Positions 8,701 through 19,600 of a stretch of DNA of 64,000 nucleotides are shown piece by piece. Each line of letters starts with the position of its first letter. Position 1 is the stretch's first letter. The notes under the pieces are model-generated. The model searched no databases and was not told the origin of the DNA. It worked only from the letters and a program-made list of their open reading frames with translations. This stretch comes from UBA1660 sp964462035 (GTDB taxonomy: Bacteria; Myxococcota_A; Polyangia; Polyangiales; Houyiibacteriaceae). Both the position numbers and the translations under genes were made by a program. Where the stretch lies: NCBI GenBank assembly GCA_964462035.1, contig CAYXAP010000032.1, positions 21,523 to 85,522 on the forward strand, given 5' to 3'.

Positions 8701-11700
8701 CCCCGCGTCCCTGGAGAGCCCTTCCACAAGGTCGGCTACACCGACGGCGACGCGCCCTTCGACCCCTATGCCTGGCCGGAGGCCAGCGCGCGACCGATCA
8801 GTCGATCCCACGGGATGGAGGCCGACACGATCTACACGTCGCAGGGCGCCGTCCTTCGCATGGACAAGAACGGTGACCTCGCCGATCCCGTCGACGTCGG
8901 TGTCTTCGACATGGGCCGGGGCGATCTCTACTACGTCGCGAACCGCGGCACCGCGGGGTGTGCCGACACCCAGCGCAACTACGACATCGAATGGCTCTTC
9001 GCGCCCTACGACCGAAACGACCGCGCCACTACGGTCGGCAACGTCGTCGAGATCTTCGACGACCAGCCCGACTGCGACGACGGATCTCGGACGGATCCGC
9101 TCTACGATCGAGACCTGCCGATGGTGGTCCGCGGCATGGACGGCGACGCCGCCACCGGCACCGCGGTGAACAGCGTGCTCGAGGAGCTCTGGGGCGCCGG
9201 CGGGGGCGACTTCGGCGGGCGCATCCAAGCGATCATGCGCAATCCCGGCGGCGCCCGCGGGTTCGGTCCCACGACGCCGGGGATCGAGCGCATGACGCGC
9301 TACTGGCGCCGCGCGCACACCGGCGCGACCGGCCTGCTGAGCGAGTTCTTCCGCATCTACGACGACACGCTCGGGATGTGCTTCAGCAACCTGGTCGACC
9401 CCACCGACCCGGATGGCTGCCGCGAAACCGTCGGCTGCCACCAGTACTACGTCGACTGCCGCAACGCGATGGGCGAGGGCGAGGACTTCGACTCGACGCT
9501 GGACGGCAACCGCGCCTTCATCGCCGGCCAAGGTCTCTCGTCCGAAGACGTGCTCAACGGCATGGAGTTGCTCTGCGCGGCCGCCCAGGAGTCGTCGCCG
9601 AGTGGCTACGATTGCTCGGATCCGGTCGACATCCACTCGGTCGGAGACCTCTTCGGCGCCCAGGGCTTCCTGGAGTGTCAGGCCGATGCCATCCGGAACC
9701 GCGCCTCGACGATGATCCTTCGCGACATGCCCGCCCAGGTCGTCGAGCTGCTCGGGACCGGTGGGACGAGCAGCGCGAGCGGGGCCGGGGTGAGCGGAGA
9801 GATCGCCGCCGCGACCGATGAGCTCCGAGCGGCGCTCATCGAGCTCTCCGACACCTCCACGCAGATCGGCAGCACGGTCGACGCGATGGGCGCCGCCGTG
9901 GGCGCCCTCCGCTCTCGCGCTCAGCAGATGAGCATCAAGGCGGAGATCGGTCAGTGGCAGCTCGCGTCGACCACGCTCAACCAGGTGACCCAATGTGTAT
10001 CGAAGGTGGCCGAAGCAGCGGGTGGCATGAACGCCGGTGCCGGAGTCTCGGCCGGAGCGGTCTGCGCCAACTCGGGCGCTCAGATCCTCATCGCCAACCG
10101 CATGACCTCGCTCTCCGAGGACCTCGACCAGGAAGCCCTGCGAGAAGCGCTCTATCGCTTCGAGCAGGAGTTCAACGCGGCCAAGGCGGGACTCAGCGGA
10201 GCTGACACGCGGCTCCGCGCGTCCGTGGCCCGCATCGAGGCCGCCATCACCCGGATCAAGAACCTACAACGCCGTGGCCGGCGCGCGCTCGCCAAGGCTT
10301 TGATGCTGGACTCGTCGCCGGAGGATGGTGGCGTCGATGGTGCGATGGGCCGCCGCTACTTCGTGAACACGGTGATGCGGCGTCGCATGAACACCCTTCG
10401 TGCCCGCTATGAGGACGCGCACCAGAACGCGGTCCGGACGGCCTTCCTCGCCAAGCTCGCGCTCGAGCAGCGCCTCGGCGTGGCGATGGATCAGCTGACC
10501 GATCCGATGGCGCTCATCGACGAGGCTCCGGCGAGTTGGCACATGGACGTGTGCTCGATGTCCGGCATCGACTACGACCGGATTCGCGATAGCACGACTC
10601 CACCGAGCGGGGATCGGGAACCCGGCGAGGGTGTCGAGGTACCAGAGGACTACGCCGGTGAGTACCTCGGCGACTACGTCCGAAAGCTGGCGATGGTCTT
10701 CGAGTCGTACAGCCTCGACTTCCCCTTCCAGGACGGCACCGACACGACCGTTCTCTCTCTCCGGGACGAAATCTGGAACGTGAGGGCCGCCTGCGAGACC
10801 GAGACGCCCAACTTCCTCTACGAGGCCGGGCAGCTCGACCAGCGGGCGAGTGGACGGATGTTCGGCTGGAGCATCGAGGGATGTCAGAGCCTGGAGTGCA
10901 CGCCCGGTGCGGAGTGTGCGACCGGCGTGGTCGATTGTTCGACGGGCGCGCCCCATTGTGTGGTGGACCCTGCCAACGTCGGCCCGGCGCCGGATTGTCT
11001 CTCGGCCTACCCCATCGAGGACCCGGACGACATGTCGTCCGATTCACCCATCCCGTTCAGCCTCGCCGAGACCGGCGCGGTGCGTGGATTCGCCATCGAA
11101 TTCGGCGTCGACGGTGCGATGACGCAGAGCCGAACGAGCGAGACCCGCCTGGTTCAGTGGTTCGACGGAGGTCTCCAACCCGGCCGCTATCGCGTGTCTT
11201 GGTACCAACGCGCCGACGCCAGCGACGCGCCCTTGCTCGAGATCGTCGAGGGTCGGGACGAGTACGACGAGGGAACCGACACCTGGTCCTTCAGAGCAAC
11301 GGTCCTTCCCTTCGCGGACAGCGCCCCCGTCGGCCCCATCGAGCCGAACGATGGGTGGGCCCGCTACTATCGCTTCTTCGAGGTTCGCCTGCCGTCTCAG
11401 ATCGGCTTGGCGGTTCGACCCCAGATGCCGAACGGCGCTTACCAGCGCGTTCAGATGGCCGCGCCCATGGTCGAAGACGTCACCGAGACCGTGGTCGGCT
11501 CCCTGACGGAGAGCGTCGACCCTGATGGGTCCTTCACCCGGGCGGAAGCCTCTCCCCCGCCGCTCTTCTTCAACACCAGCCAGTCGCGGTCGCGGGTGCA
11601 GCGCGCCTGTACCGACACCGATGGTTCGACGTTCCGAGAGACGGCCTGGACCCGCCACTGCCTCGGCCTCTGCCCCGACGGCTACGGTGACTGTCCCGGT

Positions 11701-12213
11701 GCGCTCGAGCAGCACTGCTACTACGAGACGTCCTTCACCCTCGACCCGGAGCGCCTGCAGCGACAGGGCATTCTCGACGGCGCGGGCTTCGCGTTCGGGA
11801 ACTACAACTACCGTGTCGAGCAGGTCGCGCTCAACGTGGTCGGCACGAACGTCCGGGACTGCGAGTCGGTCGGCGGCGGGTCGACCTGCTACGCCTCGGG
11901 CAACGTCGCGTACTCGGTCGTTCACGACGGTCCCTATCCCGTGCGCAACCACGGCGGCGGACTCTATGACGCACCGCTCTTCCGTGGTCGCGTGGAACGG
12001 GCACGAGCGCTGGCGGCCGAACGCTACCTGAGCAACCCGCTCTCCGGCGCGGACCGAGGTCTCGTCGAGCCCTACCTCCGACGCGAGCTCGTGGGTCGAC
12101 CCCTGAGCGGCACCTACACGCTGCGCATCTGGGACGACCCGGCCCTCGCTTGGTCGAACGTCGAAGACGTGCAGCTTCTCCTGAAGTACCGCTACTGGAC
12201 GCGACAGGAGTAA
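5698..12213 (+). CDS. Giant exported protein resembling the TcA subunit of Tc toxins
   Basis: A 2171-residue protein starting at the ATG that overlaps the protease stop. The first residues look like a lipoprotein signal with a non-canonical lipobox (GAFALSC). The N-terminal 1300 residues are unrecognised apart from an LDL-receptor-A-like Cys cluster near residues 778-808. From about 1367 the protein is long alpha-helix, with a Gly/Ala-rich hydrophobic stretch near 1440-1470 and then a heptad-rich helix to about 1530. By memory comparison with Photorhabdus TcdA1, several segments align in order: the helix at about 1551-1592 (Tyr-Phe then 'MRRRMNTL'), 'YAGEYLGDYV' near 1651 and 'VLSLRDEI' near 1683. 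The final beta-rich domain, about 2007-2171, ends in 'NVEDVQLLLKYRY', much like the TcA end 'SDIILHIRYT'. An extra jelly-roll-like domain of about 300 residues seems inserted at 1690-2005. TcA subunits form the pentameric pore that injects the TcB-TcC cargo. The assignment rests on pattern, not a search. Confidence 0.6.
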   Translation: MKAMKRALMTTALGAFALSCAGDASLELDRAEVDMDAATDEMRRRMNLRLTRGEGAGAEEIELSAAELADQLRTWCQGELPSGCDDHVSYDGSNLCRYYECYGELEECVANELLNIAGDEPAAVFLAPSLGGTMTEWTVPPQSVATKAGLAAEAHDRARQSSSYAELSLRYTVMYPTYQDCGSNPTVYPADGARPAVLRQEAAATLFRSSLDLLEEAATKAHEWTLSVADAQHSDQAGIDEAAQLALLLPVGSRSEVAHRWVGGSHGLDAIQQVSEEGFCADPRLSPEGRKAEELIRISGVAPSVVMNDGVDWDHLLTNWILPRLSKTLFAEHLSSTSPEDFYEGFGLSRQAFLDARAHLDGELRAFGRDLDATIDEVPGLDPAVDPYYASIANPPTQGSRAYWAAVAGHQSFMDTRGSVPYPTPPLYEGGVAGTFDYAITQARTLASSTEIEATARDVLAEMHGQSDGRRDGRLQVCMGGGDDPTTRVRYLANEPEDGLAVVVGHAGLQCATRGTVEGAPCRLDDYRLVSEELGPATPAPTDLGFDWDHRALFAEGIFDTKVVAAFSSPVHSSDEQKVLPIFLVRLTSAAGPGGYDEVGGVMLALEKDFAEGEIAMDEYVCRTISIVPEFEEKAREAVAPSTTYCAMSSATCAGVPLDQRLPLENELIADGDAFESSWRHYLNLAREAADHADRLGEDLIRAGLEMDVRAEHATDELEDLCGVSLNVTELGAMVPPGSDPVEVAMGLLNDADQARLASCLGGEATIDWVTLGHKAMCFTWDGSQPSSICDGVSNCPSTTDEDTCPGDPATTGRAEPLAFFELTPEAEANLTRDDGDPPPCAALASLRGPALSETERETAIRSVLAHPMFSQRDRLQQYASQLGWRAYPGDYSSVTLNDGTWLGTGTYLSDASSVSAMPWPCDEPSNLVDVCPWTSLSGPNQPLFCNRLPAAACPHVGGGDPYVMTNRVARAQMNDRLARAVLAAKVIAGVPLNGFEIPYYPRVPGEPFHKVGYTDGDAPFDPYAWPEASARPISRSHGMEADTIYTSQGAVLRMDKNGDLADPVDVGVFDMGRGDLYYVANRGTAGCADTQRNYDIEWLFAPYDRNDRATTVGNVVEIFDDQPDCDDGSRTDPLYDRDLPMVVRGMDGDAATGTAVNSVLEELWGAGGGDFGGRIQAIMRNPGGARGFGPTTPGIERMTRYWRRAHTGATGLLSEFFRIYDDTLGMCFSNLVDPTDPDGCRETVGCHQYYVDCRNAMGEGEDFDSTLDGNRAFIAGQGLSSEDVLNGMELLCAAAQESSPSGYDCSDPVDIHSVGDLFGAQGFLECQADAIRNRASTMILRDMPAQVVELLGTGGTSSASGAGVSGEIAAATDELRAALIELSDTSTQIGSTVDAMGAAVGALRSRAQQMSIKAEIGQWQLASTTLNQVTQCVSKVAEAAGGMNAGAGVSAGAVCANSGAQILIANRMTSLSEDLDQEALREALYRFEQEFNAAKAGLSGADTRLRASVARIEAAITRIKNLQRRGRRALAKALMLDSSPEDGGVDGAMGRRYFVNTVMRRRMNTLRARYEDAHQNAVRTAFLAKLALEQRLGVAMDQLTDPMALIDEAPASWHMDVCSMSGIDYDRIRDSTTPPSGDREPGEGVEVPEDYAGEYLGDYVRKLAMVFESYSLDFPFQDGTDTTVLSLRDEIWNVRAACETETPNFLYEAGQLDQRASGRMFGWSIEGCQSLECTPGAECATGVVDCSTGAPHCVVDPANVGPAPDCLSAYPIEDPDDMSSDSPIPFSLAETGAVRGFAIEFGVDGAMTQSRTSETRLVQWFDGGLQPGRYRVSWYQRADASDAPLLEIVEGRDEYDEGTDTWSFRATVLPFADSAPVGPIEPNDGWARYYRFFEVRLPSQIGLAVRPQMPNGAYQRVQMAAPMVEDVTETVVGSLTESVDPDGSFTRAEASPPPLFFNTSQSRSRVQRACTDTDGSTFRETAWTRHCLGLCPDGYGDCPGALEQHCYYETSFTLDPERLQRQGILDGAGFAFGNYNYRVEQVALNVVGTNVRDCESVGGGSTCYASGNVAYSVVHDGPYPVRNHGGGLYDAPLFRGRVERARALAAERYLSNPLSGADRGLVEPYLRRELVGRPLSGTYTLRIWDDPALAWSNVEDVQLLLKYRYWTRQE

Positions 12214-12216
12214 TCG

Positions 12217-13617
12217 ATGCGACCTCTCGCCACCCTCCTGGGGTGCGTGCTGGTCGCCGCGTGCAGCGGGTCCCACGTCTCCGATGACGTGGACGGGGGA
12301 CCCGAACCGGACGCGCGACCGGATGTGCTCCCCGTCCTCGACGCGACGATCGATCCGCCCGACGCCGAAGCGACCGACGCGGACCTCGGTGTCCTCGACC
12401 CGAGCGACGACGCAGGACCGGCGTGCAGCTGTGGGACGCCGCCGCAGTGCATGGTCGCTCGGTGCGTCGACGGCGCCTGCGTCGAAGAGCCGGTCGAGGA
12501 CGGCTCCGCCTGCGGGGAGTCCGACGCCACCCATTGCGTGGCGGGGTCGTGTGTCGTTCGCGGCTGTGGCGACGGCTATCGCGAGCCCCACGGTGCTCTC
12601 CGCGAGGGGTGCGACGACGGCAATCTCGTCGATGGCGATGGCTGCACTTCCGAGTGCTCACCCACGGTCGCCTTTCGCGAGATCGAGGACGAGGATTGGG
12701 CACTCGTCGACGCCGCCGTCTTCGACGGCGGGGAGGCGTGGATCGAGCAGGAGCGCGAGACGGCAATGCGGTCGCTCCTCGTTCGAATGGGCGCACACCG
12801 CGTCGAGCTCGAGTCCCCGCGCTCGTGGATCGAGTCACCCGTCGCGGCCCGGGTGGGGGACGGAGTCGTCGTGGCCTGGGAGCGCCTCGACGGGGTCGCC
12901 CTCGCACGAGTCACCACGGCTGGGGACGTGCTCCCGCTGACGTCGACGGGAGATCCCTCGGACCGTTCGGTCGCCCTCGCGGCCACCAGCGAGGGGTTCG
13001 TCGTGGCGTGGCGACGAGACGACATGGTGTGGCTGCGAGAGCATCGGGGCTCCGTACGGGGGGAGCCGCGCCCGATCGGTCGCGACGCCGACGGGGAGGT
13101 CTCTCTCGCGGCGGCGGGCCGCGACGGAGTCGTCGCCTGGGAGAGCGAGGGGCGGATCGTGGCCCGGAGCTTCTCCGAGGGCGTGGCCGTCGGCGAAGCC
13201 CAGGTCGTGGCGGACCAGGCGCTCGATCCCCACGCCGTGATCAGCGGCTCCGCGCACGCCTTCGCGTGGACCTCGCACGCCGACGACTTCTTCGGCGACG
13301 TTCTCGTCGGCCTCCCCGGCTCGGCGATCGCCGTCGCGTCCAGCGAGGCCCGCGAACGCACCCGGGGCATCGTCCCGTTCGGGCCCTCGTGGGCGGAGAT
13401 GCACGAGGTCGGCCCATTGGCGTCGCCGGCGCTCGCGTTCGGCGCGGACGCCTTCGTGGTGCCGGAGCTCGAGGACGTGATGGAGGCGCTCCGCTTCGCC
13501 GACCCGCAGACGACGGCGATCGCGCCCGCGCGCGGAGGGCTGGTGGTGGCGTGGATTGGATACACCGGAGGCGGGCCCCATCGGCAGCTCGCCACCTTCT
13601 TCTTGCCGGACTCATGA
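12217..13617 (+). CDS. Lipoprotein with DUF4215-type disulfide repeat and propeller-like repeats
   Basis: A 466-residue lipoprotein. The ATG follows an AGGAG ribosome site and comes only three bases after the previous stop. The signal ends in a clear lipobox (LVAACSGS), followed by an Asp/Pro-rich linker. Residues of about 116-147 fit the Myxococcus Cys-rich repeat ('CGDGYRE...', 'GCDDGNLVDGDGCTSEC'). The rest has about six repeats around 'VVAW...' that suggest a beta-propeller. No enzyme motif is visible. It sits between the TcA-like and TcB/C-like genes, so it may be a surface tether, receptor or chaperone of the complex. That role is inferred from position alone. Confidence 0.8.
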   Translation: MRPLATLLGCVLVAACSGSHVSDDVDGGPEPDARPDVLPVLDATIDPPDAEATDADLGVLDPSDDAGPACSCGTPPQCMVARCVDGACVEEPVEDGSACGESDATHCVAGSCVVRGCGDGYREPHGALREGCDDGNLVDGDGCTSECSPTVAFREIEDEDWALVDAAVFDGGEAWIEQERETAMRSLLVRMGAHRVELESPRSWIESPVAARVGDGVVVAWERLDGVALARVTTAGDVLPLTSTGDPSDRSVALAATSEGFVVAWRRDDMVWLREHRGSVRGEPRPIGRDADGEVSLAAAGRDGVVAWESEGRIVARSFSEGVAVGEAQVVADQALDPHAVISGSAHAFAWTSHADDFFGDVLVGLPGSAIAVASSEARERTRGIVPFGPSWAEMHEVGPLASPALAFGADAFVVPELEDVMEALRFADPQTTAIAPARGGLVVAWIGYTGGGPHRQLATFFLPDS

Positions 13618-13625
13618 GGACAGCG

Positions 13626-16600
13626 ATGCGTAGTGGTTGGTTGGCGATGGTGTTGGCGGCGGTCGCGCTGCCGGTTTCGGCGCAGCCGGAGCGTCTCCCC
13701 GAACAGGCGCTCGACGCGCAACGAGTGGAAGAGGCGCTGCCGGAGGGTGAGTACGCCGACGTCGATCAGGAGATCGATCCGGAGCTGCGTGAACGGCTCG
13801 CCGAGGCGACCACCCCCTCGGACGCTCCCGAAGATGCCACGCCGGCCGCGCTGCCGACGGGGACCGAAGCGAAGAGCGCGGTCGAGCCCTCGCGGATTTC
13901 GCTCCCCTCGGCCGAGGCCAGCGTCGAGGGCATGGGCGAGTCCTTCACGCCGAACCTCTCGAGTGGGACGGGTACGTACGGCGTCCCGATCGCGATCCCG
14001 AGCGGGCGAAACGGCATCCAGCCCTCGCTCTCGCTCTCCTACTCGACCGGTGGCGGCAACGGGTCCGTGGGCTTCGGCTGGAGCCTCGGGGCGCCCTTCA
14101 TCGCCCGCCAGACCGACCGCGGCATGCCCGGCTACGACGACCGGGCGACGTGGCATCCGGAAGAAGACCGCTTCATCTACAACGGCGGCTCCGAGCTCGT
14201 GCCCGTCGACTCCGCGGCGATGGCGCGCGTGGACGCGTCGGGCGATGGGAGCATCGATGCGTCGCGGGTGCCCGACGAGGTGCGAGGGTGGCAGCAGTAC
14301 CGCGCACGCATCGAGGGCGCGTTCATGCGCTTCTTCCGCTCGCCGGACGCGCGGCGCTGGGTGGTGCAGGCCCCCGATGGCACGCGTTACGACTTCGGCG
14401 TGCTGGAGGCCGGTGACGGGCCACCGGACCTCGATTCCACGACCTCGCTCGTGCACGACGAGGGGCGCATCGGTCGCTGGCTCCTCACCCGCATGAGCGA
14501 CGCCCACGGCTCGACCATCTACTACCGCTACGTCGAGAACGAAGGCTTCCACTACCTCGCGGACGTCTTCTACCTCTCGCCCAACAGCTGCGCCTCGTCG
14601 CTGACGGACCTCGTCCAGGCCTCGAACCAGCAGCGGCGCTGCGCCGCCCCGCTGAGCGACTACGGCATGCGGGTCGGCCTCCGCTACGAGACGCGCCAGG
14701 ACGTCTTCACGCGCTGGGTGCTCGGCTGGCCCGAGGGCATCGCCTGGCGCCTGAAGGAGATCGTCGTCACCGCCGCCGAGGAGACCGTCGGCCAGCGCTA
14801 CCTCGTGCGCCGCTATCACCTCGGCTACGACGCCGACGCCTACCACTCGCTCCTCGCGAGCGTGCAGGTCGAGGGCCGCCCGGAGGTGGTCGACCCGCAC
14901 GCCCAGGTGCCAGTCGCCGGACCGCGCGTGCGCGAAGAGGACATCGCGATGGGGCCGGGCACCGGTCGGACGCTGCCCCCGATGCGCTTCCACTACTCCG
15001 ATGGACCGGCCGGTGGCCCCCTCGGCTTCAGCGGCATCGACGCGACGGTGCACCCGGTCATCGACTCGCCGGACGTCTCCGCGGACGCCGCGCGCGCCGA
15101 CCTCTTCGACGTCAACAGCGACGGCCTCGCCGACCTCGTCGTCACCGATCCCTCGCGCTATCGCACCGCCGACGGCCAGCCCGCGGTGGGCGTCTTCTTC
15201 AACGGCTTCCAGGGCACCGACGCACGACCCGCCGGCCGCGCGGGCGTGTTCAGCGACGCCATCCCCGTGTCGATGCCACCCGAGCTCGCCGGCAGCTTGC
15301 TCCTCGGCAACGCCAACGTGGTCCCGATGGACGTCGACGGCGACGGGCGCAGCGACCTGCTGCACATGCCCCGGCGCGACAGCTACGGCTTCTTCACCCC
15401 GGCCCGCACCAACCCCGACGCCCGCGCGGTGCGCCCGACCGAGCAGGGCTGGCGCTTCGTCTACGGGCAGGTCGCGCTCGAGCGCGGGGGCGATCCCCGC
15501 GTCGATTGGGTCCGCGACGGAGCGCACTACCGGGTCCTCGACGTCAACGGCGACCACCTCATCGACATCGTCAAGACCACCGGGACGGCCATCCACACCT
15601 GGCTGAACCTCGGCTGGCTCCCCGGCGGCGACGGCCGCTTCGGCCACGCGACCTTCGACGGACGCGATTGGCAGCTCTCCGCCGAGCCTCTCGAGAGCTG
15701 TCTCCTGCACGACGGACTCCCCGTCGACTTCGCGGACCCCGACGTACGCCTCGCCGACATGAACGGCGACGGCCTGCAGGACATCGTCCGCATCGGCCGA
15801 GGCCGGGTGGTCTACTGGCCGGGCCGCGGTCTGAGCCGCGACGGGGGCGCTCTGTGGGGCGTCGGTCCCTCGACCTGCGCGCCCGGCGAAGGCGAAGGGC
15901 GCGAGATCGCCATGGCCGGCGCGCCCCACGAGCTCAGCCCCGAGCTCGACTCGATCTTCCTCGCCGACGTCGACGCCGATGGCGCATCGGACATCGTGCA
16001 GGTGCGCTTCGACGAGCTCGACGTGTGGATGAACACCGGCGGTGAGGGCTTCACCGAGCGCACCACCATCGGCGTCCCCATGGCTCCGGGCTTCGCGCCG
16101 CGGATCCGCTTCACCGACATCGACGGCTCCGGCACCACCGACCTCGTCTACGCCAACGCCGGCGCCTGGCAGTTCGTCGATCTGCTGGGCGGGCAGAAGC
16201 CGCGGCTCCTCGTCGGCGTCGACAACGGCCTCGGCGCGACCACCACCCTCACCTACTCGACCAGCGCCGTGGACTACACCGCGGACCTCGTGGAGTCCGA
16301 CGGCTGCCCCGGCTGCGAGACCTTCACCTGGCAGGTCGACGGGCGCACCGATGTCGGTGGCAGCTGCGACGGCGACCAACGCCTCTACGAGCTGAGCGGC
16401 GAGTGCGTCTACCGCAGCAGCGGCTCGCCGGTGGTCTCGACCGTCGTCCGCTCGACCCGCACCAGCGACAACTTCCACCTCCTCGGCCGCGAGGAGAACG
16501 TGGTCGAGAGCCGCTACGCCTATCACGACGGCTACTACGAGGGCATCGAGCAGGAGTTCCGCGGCTTCGGCTGCGCGGACACCTACGCCGTCGGCGACGA

Positions 16601-19600
16601 AGAGCACCCCTCGCAGTGGACCCGCACCTGGTTCCATCAAGGCCGCCGCCCCGACGCCATCGCCAGCGACCGGCTCGCCGACAACCCGCGGGAAGCACTC
16701 AAGGGTCGGACCTATCTGACCGAGGCCTTCGACGACGCCGGCGTCTACCTCTCGAGCGCGCACGCATCGACGACCGTGCGTCGGCTGGCCGTCGGCTTGG
16801 ACGGTCGTCGCCTGTGGCATGCCTTCGGGAGTCAGACCGACCAGCTCCTCTACGACACCCATGACTGGGCCCCCGGTGGCGGAGTCGTCGAGGTGCCCCG
16901 CGTCGCCTTCGAGGAGGTCTCGGCGAGTGGGGCGATCCCCGTCGATGGCCAGACGGAGACCGGCAGCATTCCCGTCCGCGGCGCCCGTTGGGCGTGGACC
17001 CAGAGCACGACCGATGTCGTCGACAACGTGGGCCGGGTCCGAGAGTCCACGGCACATGGACGGGTGAAGGACCAGCACGACGCGGCTCCGACGACCTACG
17101 CCGAGGCGATCGTCAGCCACGCGGGGCACACGCTCCTGAACGGGAGCGGCCAGTGGATCTGGAAGCAACGCAGCGGGCACGTCTCGGGAGACGGCGCGAC
17201 GCAACCGCTTGGGGAATCGGAGACGACCTTCGATGCTCGAGGCGACGAGGCCTGGTTCGCCGCGATGGCTCGTCTGCCTTCGTCTGGGGGTTACGACTTC
17301 GGCGCGCTCGTGCAGGCCGACCAGGTGCTCCAAGGGTCGACCGTGTTCGATGCGTGGGGGAACAGCGTCGCGAGCTGTGCCGGCGCGGATCTGGCGTCGG
17401 ACTCCCCGGCAGCCTGCCTTCGCTACTCCGAGGTGGAGTACGACGCCTACGCGCATCTGCCGGTCCTCGAGCTCGCGGCCGTGGACGGCTCTTCGGGAGC
17501 GCACTGCGCCCGCGTCGCCCCCTTCTGCATGCTGGGCACCGCGGCGGAAGCCGAGCGAGGGCTGGGAGCGGTCTCGAGCACGACCGGACCGAACGGCCAG
17601 CGGTCGCGGGTCGCGTACGACGGCGTGGGGCGGGTCGCAGCCGAGTGGGCGCCCCCCGTCGACGGATGCAGCGGCGATCTCCCCACGACGCGAGTCACCT
17701 ACGACCTCGCCGAACCGGGGCGACCCGTCAGCCTGGTGGAGTCCCACCAGCAGATCGACTGCGGCGACCTCAGCGAAAGCCTCAGCTCACGCGAGTACGT
17801 CGATGGGGCGACCCGAACTCGGGCGACCCTCAGCAGGCGGAGGGAGTCCGGCCGTCGGTGGGAGCAGGCGGGTCTCCAACGCTTCGATGCCCTCGGGAGC
17901 GTTGCTGAAGAGCAGACGACCCCCGAGTGGATCCACGAGCCCACCTACGCATCCGCCGTGGCGTGGGCCCCTCGGACGTCGACGCGTACGGTCCGTGACG
18001 CGTTCGGGCGACCCACGAGCCTGTTCGCGGAAGATGGATCCCGAAGCGAGATCCGATACCGCGCGCTCTCGCAGGACCTCTGCGATCCCCTGGACCTCTC
18101 CACCGATCCGCAGTTCGCGGGCACCTGCACGACCAAGCGCAGCGATGGCCATGGTCGCCCCATCGACCTGGTCCAGCGGCAACGACGCTACGGAGGGGGC
18201 GACGAGTTCCATCGCCTCTTCACGACCTATCGCGCCGATGGGGCGGTCACATCCGTGCGGCGGGCGGAGACAGCCAGCGACGCGGTCGGCGCCGCGATCG
18301 TCGATGGACACGAATCCCTCCGGGCCTTCGTCTTCGACACGGCAGGCCGCCGCATCGCCTCGACCGACCCGGACTCGGACAACGCTGCCGCCGCCCCCGG
18401 GGAGCGCACGTGGCGCTACCTGTTCAACCGGGCCGGCGACATCGCCGCTGTTCGCGACCCACGAGGGTGCGGTCAGGACTTCTTCTACGACCGTGCCGGC
18501 CGGCTGATCGGCGAACGCTACGTCGGGTGCGCCGAGGCGATGGCCGCGGAGGAGCTCACCGACGAGGAGGTCCCCGCCGGCTCCGTGGGGCTCGAGCCAC
18601 TCGACGGGGGGCTCGCGGTCGACGTGCGGAGCTACTACGACGTTCGTCCCGCCTGGGCCGGAACCTTCGGCGCGCTCCCCGCGAGTCACGACATCGGTCG
18701 ACAGGTGGCCGTGTCCGACCGAGGCCAGCGGTCGCTGCTCGCGGTCGATCCGCGTGGCCAGGTCGTATGGGAAGGACGACAGATGGCCGTCGTCAGTGCG
18801 GCTCCCGACGTGCCGACGTCGCTGGCATCGCCGGAGATCATCCGAGGCGAGTCTCCGACTGCGCTGACCCGTCTCTTCGACGAGGCACACCCCTATGTGA
18901 CGACGACGACCTATGACCACGCGGGCCGCGTCGTCTCACGCGTCTTTCCCGAGGACCCCGACTGGGCGCTCATGGGTGGCAGCGGACCGGCGCCCACCGT
19001 GCGAGGGCGCATGCGCTACGACCGGCTCGGCCTCCCCGCCCGGCTGAGCGTCGAGCTCGGCTCCGCCAGCTACGACATCGTCGACCGCATCTCCTACACC
19101 CGGCGGCGGAGTCCCAGCGCCATCTACCTCGGCGACGACCACGGTGGCCGGAGGTCGACGCGAGTCCGTTTCCAGTACGACGTGCGCGAGCGCCCCATCG
19201 GCAGCTCGGTGTGGCGCGAAGCGACCGGAGCGAGCGGCTTGAGCGCGGTCACACGACCGTTCTCCCATCAATACACCTGGGACGCCGCCAATAACCTCAC
19301 GCGGCGGGTCGACCGACGAATCCCCTCCGAATGGCCCGCGGGCTTCGAGCCCCGCCGCGAGCGCATCGCCCACGACGCGCTCTATCGCGTGAGCAACGTC
19401 GACGTCGCCTACCGCGACGACTCCTGGGCCTGGACCACCTCCGACCCCGCGACCGACTGGCGCGACACCCGCCTCGCCGAGGGCGACGCCGATCCCATGC
19501 GGCGCAAGCCCGCCCCCATCGTGCCGGCCCTCCCGTCGGACCGGGTGGTCAACTTCACCTACGAGTGGGATTGGCTCGCCAATCAGACCGAGTGGACCGA

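Noticed and set aside
12423..13625. A longer N-terminus for the RHS protein
   Set aside because: This part overlaps the DUF4215 lipoprotein gene in another frame. The signal peptide and ribosome site place the start at 13626.
12576..17747. A 1723-residue open frame on the minus strand
   Set aside because: It lies opposite the clear SpvB/RHS coding sequence and has low-complexity Val/Arg/Ala content, as expected for an antisense frame of high-GC DNA.
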